Assembly (NCBI RefSeq): GCF_014873145.1
Contig: NZ_JADBEK010000001.1
Span: 4,712,001 to 4,776,000 of the forward strand
Length of the DNA: 64,000 nucleotides
Direction of reading: 5' to 3'
From: Nonomuraea angiospora
GTDB lineage: Bacteria; Actinomycetota; Actinomycetes; Streptosporangiales; Streptosporangiaceae
The position numbers and the translations under genes are program-made. The notes beneath the pieces are model-generated. The model searched no databases. It saw only the letters and a program-made list of their open reading frames with translations, and had not been told where the DNA came from. The number at the start of each line of letters is the position of its first letter. The stretch's first letter is position 1. This document shows positions 6,563-15,757 of this stretch, piece by piece.

Positions 6563-9088
6563 ATGAGCGCATCACCAGAGCGACCCGACGACCGAGATCC
6601 ACTCGTCGTGGCGGCCGAGGCCGCTGTCATGCGCTCCCTGGTCGATCCCGACCACGCCCTGCGCGCCGCCCGTACCGTGCTCTCCTCCGCCCGCCGCGCC
6701 GGCGACCCCGAGGCCGAGGCCGTCGCGCACAGGGCCATCGCGCTGGCCGCCCGCGAGCTCGGCGATCTGCGCAGCGCCGAGCACCACCTCCGCGAGGCCA
6801 TCGCCATCCCGGGCGCCCCGCCGGAGCGCATCGCCCAGGCCCGGCTCTCCCTCGTCACCGTACGCACCGAGCTCGGCCACCCGATCCAGGCCCTGCGCGT
6901 GGCCGCCCTGGCCTGGGCCCACCTCTCGCCGCTCGACCGCGCCAAGCTCGACACCCAGCGCGCGGTCGCGCTGGCCCGGCTCGGCCGCCACCAGGAGGCC
7001 ATCGCCTCCTGCGACCGCGCGCTGCGGGTCCTCGTGACCGCTCCCGGCACCATCGACGACCGCCGGTTTCTCGCGGGCGGGCTGCTCAACCGCGGTCTCG
7101 TCCACTCCTACCGCGGCGACTGGGACGCCGCCATGCGCGACCTCACCGCCTGCCTGGAGATCTCCCGGCAGGCGGGGCTGCGGCACCTGGGACGCCTGTC
7201 CGCCGCCAACCTGCCTTTCCTCGCGGTACGGCGGGGCGACATCGCGGGGGCGTTCAAGCTCTACCGCGAGGCCGAGGACACCCTGTTCGGCTTCCCCGAG
7301 CGGCTGGCCACGATGCGGGCGGACTTCGCCGGCGCTCTGCTGGCCGCCCATCTGCCGGGCGAGGCCAGGGCCATGCTGAGCCTGGCCGTACCCGATCTCG
7401 AGGCGTCGGGGGCGCACGTGGCGCTGGCCGAGGCCCGGCTGAAGCTGGCCCAGGTGGAGCTGCTGACCGGTGACCCGCGCCGGGCGCTGGAGGTGGCCGA
7501 GCAGGCGGCCGGCGAGCTGGCCGCGCAGGACCGGACGTCCTGGCTGCCGCTGGCCAGGGAGGTCGTCCTGCGGGCCCGGCTGACGCTCGAACCCGTCACG
7601 CCCGCCCTGGTCGCCGACCTGGTCGCGTGCGCGGACGAGCTGGAGGACGGCCTGGCGCACCTGGCGGGCGCCGCCGCGCTGCGGCTGGTGGCGGCGGAGG
7701 CGGCGCTGGCCGTGGACGACCACCCGACGGCCTCGGCGCAGCTGGCCCTGCTCACCGAGCACGCCGAACGCGAAGAGCCCTTCGCCCCGATCGGCACCCG
7801 GCTCACCCCGCGGGACTCCGAGTCCGCGCGGGAGGCGGAGATCCCGGTGCCGGTACGGCAGCACGCGCTCGCCCTGGAGGCGTCGCTGCAGGAGGACGCC
7901 ACGGGGGCCTTCCGGGCGGTCCGCGTCGGGCTGTCGGAGGTGAGCGAGCGGGTGGAGACGTTCGACGATCCATCGCTGCGCGCCCACGCGGCCAGGGCCG
8001 GGGAGCGGCTGGCGGGGTTCGGGCTGGGGCTGGCGGTGCGGGGCGGGTCCGCCGGGGAGGTGTTCGAGTTCGCGGAGCGGTGGCGGGCGGTGGCCGCGCC
8101 CTCGCACGCGTGCTCGCTGGTGGATCCCGAACGGGTGCGGGCGGAGCTGGGCTCCGGGGCGCTGGTGGAGTTCGTGGCGGACGGGGACGCGCTGCTGGCC
8201 GTGCTCGTCACCGGCGAGCGGGTGACGCTGCGGCGGGTGGGTGACGTCCGGCAGGTCAAGGAGGCGATCGTCCGGCTCCGTTACGCGCTGCGCCGCCAGT
8301 GCTCCGCGACGCCGCAGCCTCGCTGCGACCTGGAGAGCGTCGAGGTGGCGGCGCTGGAGGTCGAAGGGCTGCTGCTGCGCCCGCTCCTCGCCGAGCTGGG
8401 TGACGGGCCGCTGGTGGTGGTGCCGGTGGACGCCCTGCACACGCTGCCGTGGGGGGCGCTGCCGTGCCTGCGCGAACGCCCGGTCAACGTGGTCGCCAGC
8501 GCGGCCGGCTGGGTGCGGGCCCGGGAGCTGGCCCGCGCCCGCCGGAGCGGCCCGCCGGCGGTGGTGGCGGCGGCCGGGCCGGCCCTGGCGCACGCGCACG
8601 CCGAGGTGCGCAGCGTGCTCGCCTGCCATCCGGACGGGCGCGAGGCGCCGGGGCGCACCGGGCCGGTGCTGGAGGCCCTGGCGACGGCCGACGTCCTGCA
8701 CCTGGCCGCACACGGGGTCTTCCACGCGCGCAGCCCGCTGGTGTCCGGAATCACGCTGGAGGACGGCTCGCTGATGGCCTACGACCTGCTGGACATCCCG
8801 CGGTCGCCGGGGCTGGTGGTGCTGTCGGCGTGCAACTCGGGGATGTCGCGTACGCCGGTGGAGGGGGCGCCGCTGGGGCTGCCCGGCACGTTCCTGGCCA
8901 AGGGGTCGGCGTGCGTGGTGGCGGGGCTGGTGCCGGTGCGGGACGAGGGGGCCTGGGCGCTCATGAGCATGTTCCACGAACTGCTGGTGGCGGGCCGGCC
9001 CCCGGACGCGGCCCTGGCCTCCGCCGCCGCCAAGACCGGCGAAACCGGCTTCGTCTGCTTCGGCGCGGGCGACCATCCGTTGTACTAG
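6563..9088 (+). CDS. TPR-CHAT caspase-like protease
   Basis: An 841-residue cytosolic protein. Residues about 15-450 are a helical tetratricopeptide array (repeats such as RLGRHQEAIASCDRAL); residues about 580-841 form a CHAT domain, a clan-CD caspase relative. The catalytic dyad is intact: His717 in HLAAHGVF and Cys757 in VVLSACNSGMS. TPR arrays normally sense a partner or ligand and gate the protease, as in the TPR-CHAT (Csx29) subunit of the type III-E CRISPR Craspase. It is the last gene of a cassette with a subtilase, an ECF sigma factor and a small protein, all on the same strand. The ATG at 6563 is the only good start. Inference: it is the trigger of a proteolytic circuit that frees the sigma factor or activates the subtilase. 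Substrate and trigger are unknown. Confidence 0.9.
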   Translation: MSASPERPDDRDPLVVAAEAAVMRSLVDPDHALRAARTVLSSARRAGDPEAEAVAHRAIALAARELGDLRSAEHHLREAIAIPGAPPERIAQARLSLVTVRTELGHPIQALRVAALAWAHLSPLDRAKLDTQRAVALARLGRHQEAIASCDRALRVLVTAPGTIDDRRFLAGGLLNRGLVHSYRGDWDAAMRDLTACLEISRQAGLRHLGRLSAANLPFLAVRRGDIAGAFKLYREAEDTLFGFPERLATMRADFAGALLAAHLPGEARAMLSLAVPDLEASGAHVALAEARLKLAQVELLTGDPRRALEVAEQAAGELAAQDRTSWLPLAREVVLRARLTLEPVTPALVADLVACADELEDGLAHLAGAAALRLVAAEAALAVDDHPTASAQLALLTEHAEREEPFAPIGTRLTPRDSESAREAEIPVPVRQHALALEASLQEDATGAFRAVRVGLSEVSERVETFDDPSLRAHAARAGERLAGFGLGLAVRGGSAGEVFEFAERWRAVAAPSHACSLVDPERVRAELGSGALVEFVADGDALLAVLVTGERVTLRRVGDVRQVKEAIVRLRYALRRQCSATPQPRCDLESVEVAALEVEGLLLRPLLAELGDGPLVVVPVDALHTLPWGALPCLRERPVNVVASAAGWVRARELARARRSGPPAVVAAAGPALAHAHAEVRSVLACHPDGREAPGRTGPVLEALATADVLHLAAHGVFHARSPLVSGITLEDGSLMAYDLLDIPRSPGLVVLSACNSGMSRTPVEGAPLGLPGTFLAKGSACVVAGLVPVRDEGAWALMSMFHELLVAGRPPDAALASAAAKTGETGFVCFGAGDHPLY

Positions 9089-9119
9089 CGGCCGCCCGCC
9101 CTCTGGGTGAGCGGCCGCT
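9087..9119. terminator. bidirectional hairpin terminator
   Basis: AGCGGCCGC at 9087-9095 pairs perfectly with GCGGCCGCT at 9111-9119 around a 15-nt loop. It lies exactly between the convergent CHAT and rhodanese stop codons. Confidence 0.75.
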
Positions 9120-9938
9120 TCAGCCGGTGGCGACCGGCCGGGAGGGGTCGGCCACCCAGTTGGACCAGGAGCCGACGTACAGCGCGGCGGGCAGGCCGGC
9201 CACCTCCAGGGCCAGCACCTCGTGCGCGGCCGTCACGCCGGAGCCGCAGTAGGCGCCTGCCTGGACCCCCTCCCGGACCCCCAGCCCGGTGAAGCGGTCC
9301 CGGAGGGCGGCGGGCGGGAGGAAGCGGCCGTCGGGCCCGACGTTCTCCGTCGTGGGGGCGCTGACGGCCCCGGGAACGTGCCCGGCCACCGGGTCGACCG
9401 GCTCCACCTCGCCCCGGTAGCGTTCGGCGGCCCGGGCGTCGAGCAGCACGCCCTGGGTGGCCAGCGCCGCCGCCTCGTCGGCCGTCAACGCCGGCATCCC
9501 GCCGGGCCGCGCGGTGAAGTCGCCGGACGCCGCGAGGTCGGGCGAGTCCTTCGTGGTGGGCAGCCCGGCCCCGGTCCACGCGGGCAGCCCGCCGTCGAGG
9601 ACGCGGACGTCCTGGTGGCCGAAGTAGCGCAGCGCCCACCACGCCCTGGCCGCGACCGTGGACCCGGCGTCGTCGTAAACCACCACGGGGCGCCCGTCCG
9701 ACACGCCGAGCCGCCGCATCGCGCTCTGGAACGCGCCCGCCTCCGGCAGCGGGTGCCGCCCGCCCGCGCCGGGCGGGGCCGCGAGATCCTGGTCGAGGTC
9801 GCAGTAGACGGCGCCCGGGATGTGCCCCTCGCGGTAGAAGTCCACCCCGGGCGGCCCGCCGAGCCGCCAGCGGACGTCGAGCACCGTCACGTCATCGAGC
9901 GCGGCGAGCTCGGCCGGTGTGATCAGCGGGCTGGTCAA
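9120..9938 (-). CDS. sseA: sulfurtransferase with two rhodanese domains
   Basis: A 272-residue tandem rhodanese: an inactive N-terminal domain (about 1-130) and an active C-terminal domain (about 150-272) with the active-site Cys231 in YCGSGVTAAH. The CGSGVTA loop resembles 3-mercaptopyruvate sulfurtransferases more than thiosulfate sulfurtransferases. It moves sulfane sulfur to thiol acceptors or cyanide in the cytosol. The start is TTG at 9938 behind a GGGGG stretch. It stands alone, upstream of the CHAT terminator and downstream of a phosphodiesterase gene on the same strand. Confidence 0.88.
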   Translation of the reverse strand: MTSPLITPAELAALDDVTVLDVRWRLGGPPGVDFYREGHIPGAVYCDLDQDLAAPPGAGGRHPLPEAGAFQSAMRRLGVSDGRPVVVYDDAGSTVAARAWWALRYFGHQDVRVLDGGLPAWTGAGLPTTKDSPDLAASGDFTARPGGMPALTADEAAALATQGVLLDARAAERYRGEVEPVDPVAGHVPGAVSAPTTENVGPDGRFLPPAALRDRFTGLGVREGVQAGAYCGSGVTAAHEVLALEVAGLPAALYVGSWSNWVADPSRPVATG

Positions 9939-9992
9939 GGCGTACCCCCAGAGAATTCGGCGCCGGAACTGGTCACAGTATCCCCGGCCAGG

Positions 9993-11177
9993 TCACGTGC
10001 GTGCCTGCAGGAGCGGCACGTGCTGCTCGGCCGCCGTCATCGAACCGTGGTAGCCGATGAACAGGGCCTCGATCCGGTGGCGGGAGGGCGCGATGATCGC
10101 CAGGTCGGTGCAGGGAACGGCCACGACGTCGCCGATGCGGCCCAGCCACGCGTCCCGCACCCGGGGGCCGAACCAGCCCGACTCCACCGCCTCCCGCCTG
10201 GAGACCACCCAGGCCTTCCCGCGCAGGGTCTCGCGCCACGCCTCCAGCACGTCCGGCCCGGCTCCGGGCTCGGCGTAGACGTGCCTGGCCCTGGCCTCGC
10301 CGCCGAGCAGCGCCACGCCCTCCGCCAGCTCGGGCACGCTCTCGGCGTCGATCTTCTCGGTGGCGTTGACCATGCCGTGGTCGGCGGTCACGTAGAGGGC
10401 GGATCCGGCGGGCAGGCCCGCCGCGAGCCGCTGGGCCATGTCGTCGACGATGGCGAGCTGCCGCAGCCACTCCTCGCTGCCCCACCCCGTCATGTGGCCG
10501 GCGGCGTCCAGATCGCCGTAATAGACGGTGACATGCGCCGCCCCTTGGCGCATCGACTCGTGTACGCGGGCCACGCGCTCGTCCACGGTGTCGGCGGCCA
10601 CGTAGCGTACGCCTCGGTAGACGGCCTTCGTCAGGCCGGTGCCCTCGAACTCGGCGGGGCCGACGTAGACGGCGTCGAGCCCGGCCCGGGTGGCGCGCTG
10701 GTAGACGGTCGGGGCGGGCTGCCAGAGCTCGGGATCCATGGTGAGGCCGTCGGGGAGGGTCCACCGCAGGCAGTTGAACAGGTGGCCGGTGCCGGGGACG
10801 GCCAGCGTCAGGCCGAGCATGCCGTGCTCGCCCGGGGTCAGGCCGGTGCCCAGGGAGCAGAGGCTGGTGACGGTCGTGGCCGGGAATCCGGCGGTGAGCG
10901 TCCGGCCCGCCAGGCCGGACAGGAACGGGGCGGCCCCGGCGTGCGCCCTCAGCAACTCGGCGCCCAGGCCGTCGACCAGGAACAGGCACACGCGATCGGC
11001 CGGCTCCAGGACGAGCGGCCCGCCGCCTGCCGCGCTGGGCGGACTCGCCGGATCCGAGGCGTGCGCCGCACCGGGCGGACTCGCCGGGTCCGGGTCGGGT
11101 GCGCCTACGCCCAGCGCCGCCAGCAACGCGTCAGGCAGGTCCGCGAGTGACCCGCCGCCGTACCCCGGCACCAGCAT
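9993..11177 (-). CDS. alkaline-phosphatase superfamily phosphodiesterase/nucleotide pyrophosphatase
   Basis: A 394-residue soluble metal-dependent hydrolase of the type I phosphodiesterase/nucleotide pyrophosphatase group. The N-terminal metal Asp is in FLVDGLGAELL, the nucleophile Thr in FPATTVTSL, and metal ligands in YYGDLDAAGH and VTADHGMVN. Residues 25-50 are a low-complexity Ala/Pro/Ser insertion made of imperfect repeats (PASPPGAAHASD and a second copy). It has no signal peptide. The ATG lies 6 nt behind a TAGGAT box, pointing to a leaderless mRNA. Natural substrate unknown. Confidence 0.85.
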   Translation of the reverse strand: MLVPGYGGGSLADLPDALLAALGVGAPDPDPASPPGAAHASDPASPPSAAGGGPLVLEPADRVCLFLVDGLGAELLRAHAGAAPFLSGLAGRTLTAGFPATTVTSLCSLGTGLTPGEHGMLGLTLAVPGTGHLFNCLRWTLPDGLTMDPELWQPAPTVYQRATRAGLDAVYVGPAEFEGTGLTKAVYRGVRYVAADTVDERVARVHESMRQGAAHVTVYYGDLDAAGHMTGWGSEEWLRQLAIVDDMAQRLAAGLPAGSALYVTADHGMVNATEKIDAESVPELAEGVALLGGEARARHVYAEPGAGPDVLEAWRETLRGKAWVVSRREAVESGWFGPRVRDAWLGRIGDVVAVPCTDLAIIAPSRHRIEALFIGYHGSMTAAEQHVPLLQART

Positions 11178-11183
11178 GTCGTC

Positions 11184-11189
11184 ATCCTA
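11184..11189 (-). promoter_or_regulatory. -10 box of a leaderless promoter (phosphodiesterase gene)
   Basis: TAGGAT on the minus strand lies 6 nt before the ATG at 11177. A -10 element this close leaves no room for a 5' leader, so transcription probably starts at or next to the ATG. Confidence 0.5.
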
Positions 11190-11209
11190 TGCCCTGGCGG
11201 AGCTCTCCC

Positions 11210-11797
11210 TCAGGAAGCGCGGGCGGTGGCCTCGGAGAGGGCCTTGGCGAAGGCGAGGACGTGGGTGACCGCTTCCGGGCCGTCGGCCGCCTCGCTGACC
11301 CGGAGGGACAGGTCGTCGGCCGTGATCGCGCCCGTGTAGCCGTGGTCGGCCTCGCAGTTTTCGTCGCCGCAGGTGGCCGGCTCCAGGTCCACGTGGGAGA
11401 TGGCGCCCCAGCCGATCGTGAGCGTCACCTCCGTGGGAGGCACGCCGGGGACGTAGGAGGCGGGGTCGGGCACCACGCGCGTGACGGCGACCGACTGGAC
11501 GCGGCTCAGGCGCACGGCCTCCGTGGTGGTGGAGGCGTGGGACGTCGAGACGCCCTCCACCGCGGGATGCTCGTCGGTGTGGCAGACCAGCAGCCGGGTC
11601 GCCGACAGCACCAGCACCGTGACGTGCCTGCGCACCTCCATGGCGGGATCGAAGGTGGCCTCATGATGGACCACGAAGGCGGTCACCGCCTCCTTGCCCA
11701 GCGCGGATTCGACCGCATCGGTGACGAGGTCGGGATAGTAGCCGCTGCGCTCGATCGCTTCACGCAGGCCCGCGGCTGAGACTCGGGTTTCCCTCAT
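11210..11797 (-). CDS. DUF5998 family protein
   Basis: A 195-residue actinobacterial protein of unknown function, recognised as DUF5998 from its middle stretch VVHHEATFDPAMEVRRHVTV and the late TCGDENCEADHGY. The latter Cys/His/Asp-rich loop might bind metal. No signal peptide or membrane segment. It ends 33 bp before the phosphodiesterase start on the same strand, so the two may be cotranscribed, and the upstream PatA-type gene faces the same way. Confidence 0.8.
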   Translation of the reverse strand: MRETRVSAAGLREAIERSGYYPDLVTDAVESALGKEAVTAFVVHHEATFDPAMEVRRHVTVLVLSATRLLVCHTDEHPAVEGVSTSHASTTTEAVRLSRVQSVAVTRVVPDPASYVPGVPPTEVTLTIGWGAISHVDLEPATCGDENCEADHGYTGAITADDLSLRVSEAADGPEAVTHVLAFAKALSEATARAS

Positions 11798-11932
11798 GGG
11801 TCCATCCTGCCAGGGCGAGGCTGTGTGCTCACCCGCCGGATATAACGCTCTATAACGTCTTTTATCCAGGCATCAGGGGGCACTTCGGTTCACCCCATTC
11901 GCACCCGTCGGCCGCCCTTCGCTGAGAGCTGA

Positions 11933-14644
11933 TCACGACAGCCTCCGGGGGCCGCCGTCGAGGCGTGGGCCCGCCGGGGTGCGGAGGGTGGCGCGGGCGC
12001 CGAGGACGATGACCCCCGACTCGCCGACGAGCACCTGGTCCAGGTCGAGCCGGGCCACCTCCGGCAGGTCGTGGGCCAGGCGGCCGACGCGTACGAGGAG
12101 GTCTTCCAGGGCGTCCACGGCCACGGGCGGGTAGCCGTACTCGCCGAAGAGCAGCGGGGCCGCGCGGACGGAGCGCACGAGCGCGGCGGCGTCCTCGCGG
12201 GTCAGCGGGGCCAGGCGGAAGCCCTGGTCGAGGAGGAGGCGCGCGGTCACCTCGCCGAGCCCGAACGAGACGAAGGGGCCGAACGCGGGGTCCTCCACGA
12301 CGCCCACGACGGTCGGGACGGCCGGCTGCGGGGCCATGCGCTGGACGGCCAGCTCCACGCGTTCGCCGAGCTGGTCGGCGAACTCGGCGTAGGCGTGGCG
12401 GACCATCTCGGGCCCGGTCAGGCCGAGCCGCACGGTGCCGGCGCGCCGCGAGGCGCCGGGATCGGCCACCTTGAGCACGACCGGCCAGCCGAGCCGCTCG
12501 GCCGCCCGCACCGCCTCGTCCGGCGACCGCACCACTTCGGCGGGCCAGACGGTGAGGCCGTAGCAGGACAGGAGCTCGGCGGCGTCCACCTCGACCGGCG
12601 GGCCGGGCTGCGCGAACGCCCCCTCTTCCGACGCGCCGGTCCGCGCCGGAACGGTCGCGGTGAGGGCCGTCCCGACGAGGGCCTTGGCGCCGGCCGTGTC
12701 GATGCCGTCGAGCTCCGGCGGCGGCACCGCCGGGTGGGCGAACCACTTGGCGTAGCGGACCACATGGGCCAGCGCGCGCACGGCCTCCTCGGGCGCCGCG
12801 TACGAGGGGATCGAGCCGCGCGAGGGCGCCGCCCCGCACCCCGGCGGGCCGGTCTCGACGCGCAGGGCCGGGTGCATGCCCAGATGCCCCTGGAACGTCG
12901 CCAGCACCGGCTTGCCGGAGTCCTTCGAGACCCGCAGCAGCTCGGCCGCCACCGCGTCCGTGTCGCCGGGGATGGGCGGCATGTAGATCACGACGGCGGC
13001 GTCCACGTCGGGCGAGGCCAGCTCGCCCGCGAGGGCCGCGCCGAACTCGGAGGCCCCGGCGGCGGCGCCCAGGTTGACCGGCGAGCGGGGGTCGAGGCCC
13101 GCGGCGAGGCAGGCGTCGGCGGCCAGGAGGCCGAGCGCGTCGGAGTTGGTCACGAGCGCGACCCGGGGCCCGGCCGGCAGCGGCTGATAGGCCAGCAGCT
13201 GGCCCACGTCGAACAGCTGGATGAGGTCGTCGACCCTGATCAGCCCCGCCTGCTCGAACAGCGAGCTGATCGCCGAGTCGGGCAGCCGCAGCTCCTCGGC
13301 CGAGTGCCCGGCGGGGGTGCCGCCGCTCTTGACCACCACGACCGGCTTGCTGCGGGCGATGCGCCTGGCCAGCCGGGTGAACTTGCGCGGATTGCCGAGC
13401 GACTCCAGGTAGAGCAGGACCACCTCGGTCGAGTCGTCCTCCTCCCAGTACTGCAGCAGGTCGTTGCCGGACACGTCGGCCCGGTTGCCCGCGGAGACGA
13501 ACGTCGAGATGCCCATGCCGCGCTGTGCCACCCGCTGGAGCAGCGCCGTGCCGAGCGCGCCCGACTGGCTGAAGAACCCCACCTTGCCCCTGCACGGCAG
13601 GGTGGCGGCGAGGGTCGCGTTGAGCTGGACGGCGGGGTCGGTGTTGGCGATGCCGAGGCAGTTGGGGCCCACGACGCGCAGCCCGTACGAGCGCGCGAGG
13701 CGAGCCAGCTCGTCCTGCCTGGCCTTGCCCTCCGGGCCCGTCTCCCCGAACCCCGAGGAGACCACGACCAGCCCGTGCACCCCCTTCTCCGCGCACTCCT
13801 TGACCACGTCGATCACGCCGGAGGCGGGCACGGCCACCACGGCCAGGTCGACGTCGCCGTCGATGGCCCCCACGCTCGGATAGGCCCGCACGCCCGCCAC
13901 GGCCCGCACCTCCCGGTGCACCGGGTAGACGGGGCCGGTGAAGTCGGCGCCCAGCAGGTTGCGCAGGACGGTCTGGCCGACCCCGCCGGGCTCGCGCGAG
14001 GCGCCGATGACGGCGACCGAGCCGGGGGCGAGCAGCCTGGCGATGGAGCGGGACTCGGCGCGGTGCTCGCGGGCGAGCGTCACCTCCGTCGAGGTCTCGG
14101 TGGGGGTGAGGTCGAGCGTCATGCGTACGACGCCGTCCTCGAACTGGCTCTGGGCCGTGTAACCGGCCTGGCGCAGCAGGCCCGTCATGCGCATGTTGGC
14201 GGGCAGGACGTCGGCGACGAAGCGTTCGATGCCGTTCTCGCGGGCCGTGGCCGCCAGGTGCTCCAGGAGCACGGAGGCCACTCCCCTGCCCTGGTGGGCG
14301 TCCTCGACGAGGAAGGCGATCTCGGCCTCGCCGGGGGCGGTGCGGTCGTAGCGGATGACGGCGACCATCTCGGCGCCGATGGTGGCGATCAGCGCGACCC
14401 GGTTGACGTAGTCGACGTTGGTGAACCGCTCGACCTCCCGGTCGGACAGCCGGGGCCGCGGCCCGAAGAACCGGAAATAGATCGACTCGTCCGACAACCG
14501 CGAGTAGAAAGAGCGGAGGCGGTCGGCGTCGGCGGGCTTGATCGGCCGGACGTGCGCGGTGCCTCCGTCGGCCAAAACGACGTCGGCCTCCCAGTGGGCC
14601 GGATAGTGTGCCTCCACAGTGACGAGCGTAAACCCGCATTTCAC
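11933..14644 (-). CDS. PatA-type protein lysine acetyltransferase: GNAT plus NDP-forming acyl-CoA synthetase-like domains
   Basis: A 903-residue fusion. Residues about 20-175 are a GNAT acetyltransferase (acetyl-CoA loop in EDAHQGRGVASVLLEH). Residues about 190-480 are the CoA-binding and ligase-like domains of an NDP-forming acyl-CoA synthetase (VIGASREPGGVGQTVLRNLL; VGPNCLGIANT). Residues about 650-890 are an ATP-grasp domain (GWPVVLKVADP). The canonical SHTG phosphohistidine motif of active synthetases is not found where expected; the region reads AGHSAEELRLPDSAI, so this half is probably a sensor rather than an enzyme, as in PatZ/Pat. The N-terminal GNAT order matches the Streptomyces lividans PatA layout known to acetylate acyl-CoA synthetases. 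Start is the GTG at 14644; a GTG nine codons in is also possible. Confidence 0.85.
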   Translation of the reverse strand: MKCGFTLVTVEAHYPAHWEADVVLADGGTAHVRPIKPADADRLRSFYSRLSDESIYFRFFGPRPRLSDREVERFTNVDYVNRVALIATIGAEMVAVIRYDRTAPGEAEIAFLVEDAHQGRGVASVLLEHLAATARENGIERFVADVLPANMRMTGLLRQAGYTAQSQFEDGVVRMTLDLTPTETSTEVTLAREHRAESRSIARLLAPGSVAVIGASREPGGVGQTVLRNLLGADFTGPVYPVHREVRAVAGVRAYPSVGAIDGDVDLAVVAVPASGVIDVVKECAEKGVHGLVVVSSGFGETGPEGKARQDELARLARSYGLRVVGPNCLGIANTDPAVQLNATLAATLPCRGKVGFFSQSGALGTALLQRVAQRGMGISTFVSAGNRADVSGNDLLQYWEEDDSTEVVLLYLESLGNPRKFTRLARRIARSKPVVVVKSGGTPAGHSAEELRLPDSAISSLFEQAGLIRVDDLIQLFDVGQLLAYQPLPAGPRVALVTNSDALGLLAADACLAAGLDPRSPVNLGAAAGASEFGAALAGELASPDVDAAVVIYMPPIPGDTDAVAAELLRVSKDSGKPVLATFQGHLGMHPALRVETGPPGCGAAPSRGSIPSYAAPEEAVRALAHVVRYAKWFAHPAVPPPELDGIDTAGAKALVGTALTATVPARTGASEEGAFAQPGPPVEVDAAELLSCYGLTVWPAEVVRSPDEAVRAAERLGWPVVLKVADPGASRRAGTVRLGLTGPEMVRHAYAEFADQLGERVELAVQRMAPQPAVPTVVGVVEDPAFGPFVSFGLGEVTARLLLDQGFRLAPLTREDAAALVRSVRAAPLLFGEYGYPPVAVDALEDLLVRVGRLAHDLPEVARLDLDQVLVGESGVIVLGARATLRTPAGPRLDGGPRRLS

Positions 14645-14785
14645 ATGCCAAGACCGGAGCCCCTGTTGGGCAACGCTTGTGCATCGACTGCAGCCCGGTG
14701 TCGTGGGACCGCCCCACGGGCAGCCCGGAAGCTGTTAGTTTTGCCGTGGCCAGGCTCGTTCTGAAGGCAGCAAGGTGGTGACATC

Positions 14786-15679
14786 ATGACGCGGGTCGTC
14801 GTGGTGGGCGATCTCATGACCGACGCGGTCGCGCGCGCCCGTTATGCGCTCGCCAGGGCGAGCGACACCCCGGCGATCGTGACCATGCACGGCGGCGGCT
14901 CGGGGGCCAACATCGCCTCGTGGCTGGCCGTCGAGGGCGGCGAGGTGGCCTTCATCGGCCGCAGGGGCGCCGACATCACGGGGCGTAACCGTGACATGGA
15001 GCTGATGGGCTACGGCGTCGACGCCCGGCTCGTCATGGACCCGGAGCGGCCCACCGGCACCTGCGTGGTGCTCGTCACGCACAAGGGCGAGCGCACCATG
15101 CTCTCCGACCCCGGCGCCAACGCCGCGCTGTCGCCCGAGGACCTGCCGCGAGACCTGTTCTCGAGCGGCGCGCACCTCCACCTGTCCGGCTACACGCTGA
15201 TCAACGAGGGCTCGCGCGACGCGGGCCTCGCGGCGCTCGACATGGCCAGGCGCGGCGGGATGTCGATCTCGGTCGACTGCGCCTCGTCCGCGCCTCTGGA
15301 GCGTACGGGCGCCGAGTCGTTCCTGGAGTGGACCAACGGCGTCAAGCTGCTGTTCGCCAACATCGAGCAGGCCAAGGTGCTGACCGGCCGCGACGACGCC
15401 GAGTCCGCCGCCAAGGTGCTGACGGCGTGGTTCCCGCAGGTCGTCATCAAGATGAACTCCGAAGGCGCGCTGTGGTACGCCAACGGCCGCCCCGACCCGG
15501 TCCACGTGGCCGCCGAGCCGGTCGACAAGATCGTGGACGGCACGGGCGCCGGAGACGCGTTCAGCGCCGGTTTCCTGCCCGCCTGGCTGGCGGGCAAGCC
15601 GCCGGCCGAGTCGCTGGCCGCGGGCTGCCGCCTGGCCGCCAAGGCCATCATGCACCTGGGCGCCCGCCCGCCGTTCTAG
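14786..15679 (+). CDS. PfkB-family carbohydrate kinase
   Basis: A 297-residue ribokinase-like sugar kinase. The N-terminal GGGSGANIASWLA is the substrate-binding signature and the C-terminal DGTGAGDAFSAGF carries the catalytic Asp257 and the anion hole. It phosphorylates a sugar or nucleoside using ATP. The ATG at 14786 follows AAGGTGGTGACATC. The gene is divergent from the PatA-type gene and upstream of the receptor-like kinase. Substrate cannot be deduced; ribokinase, adenosine kinase and fructokinase-like activities are all possible. Confidence 0.88.
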   Translation: MTRVVVVGDLMTDAVARARYALARASDTPAIVTMHGGGSGANIASWLAVEGGEVAFIGRRGADITGRNRDMELMGYGVDARLVMDPERPTGTCVVLVTHKGERTMLSDPGANAALSPEDLPRDLFSSGAHLHLSGYTLINEGSRDAGLAALDMARRGGMSISVDCASSAPLERTGAESFLEWTNGVKLLFANIEQAKVLTGRDDAESAAKVLTAWFPQVVIKMNSEGALWYANGRPDPVHVAAEPVDKIVDGTGAGDAFSAGFLPAWLAGKPPAESLAAGCRLAAKAIMHLGARPPF

Positions 15680-15698
15680 TCCCGGGGTCTCCGTTGTG

Positions 15699-15715
15699 AG
15701 CGGTCCCGCACCGCT
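15699..15715. terminator. short hairpin after the sugar kinase gene
   Basis: AGCGGT and ACCGCT form a 6-bp stem around a 5-nt loop, 20 bp past the PfkB stop and 43 bp before the next start. It is weak and may not terminate. Confidence 0.3.
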
Positions 15716-15757
15716 ATGGTGGAGAAAATCGGGATGAGGGCGAAATAAGGGAGCCGG

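Noticed and set aside
12071..14764. An 897-codon plus-strand frame opposite the PatA-type gene
   Set aside because: Composition is typical of an antisense frame in high-GC DNA and the opposite strand has clear GNAT and ATP-grasp motifs.
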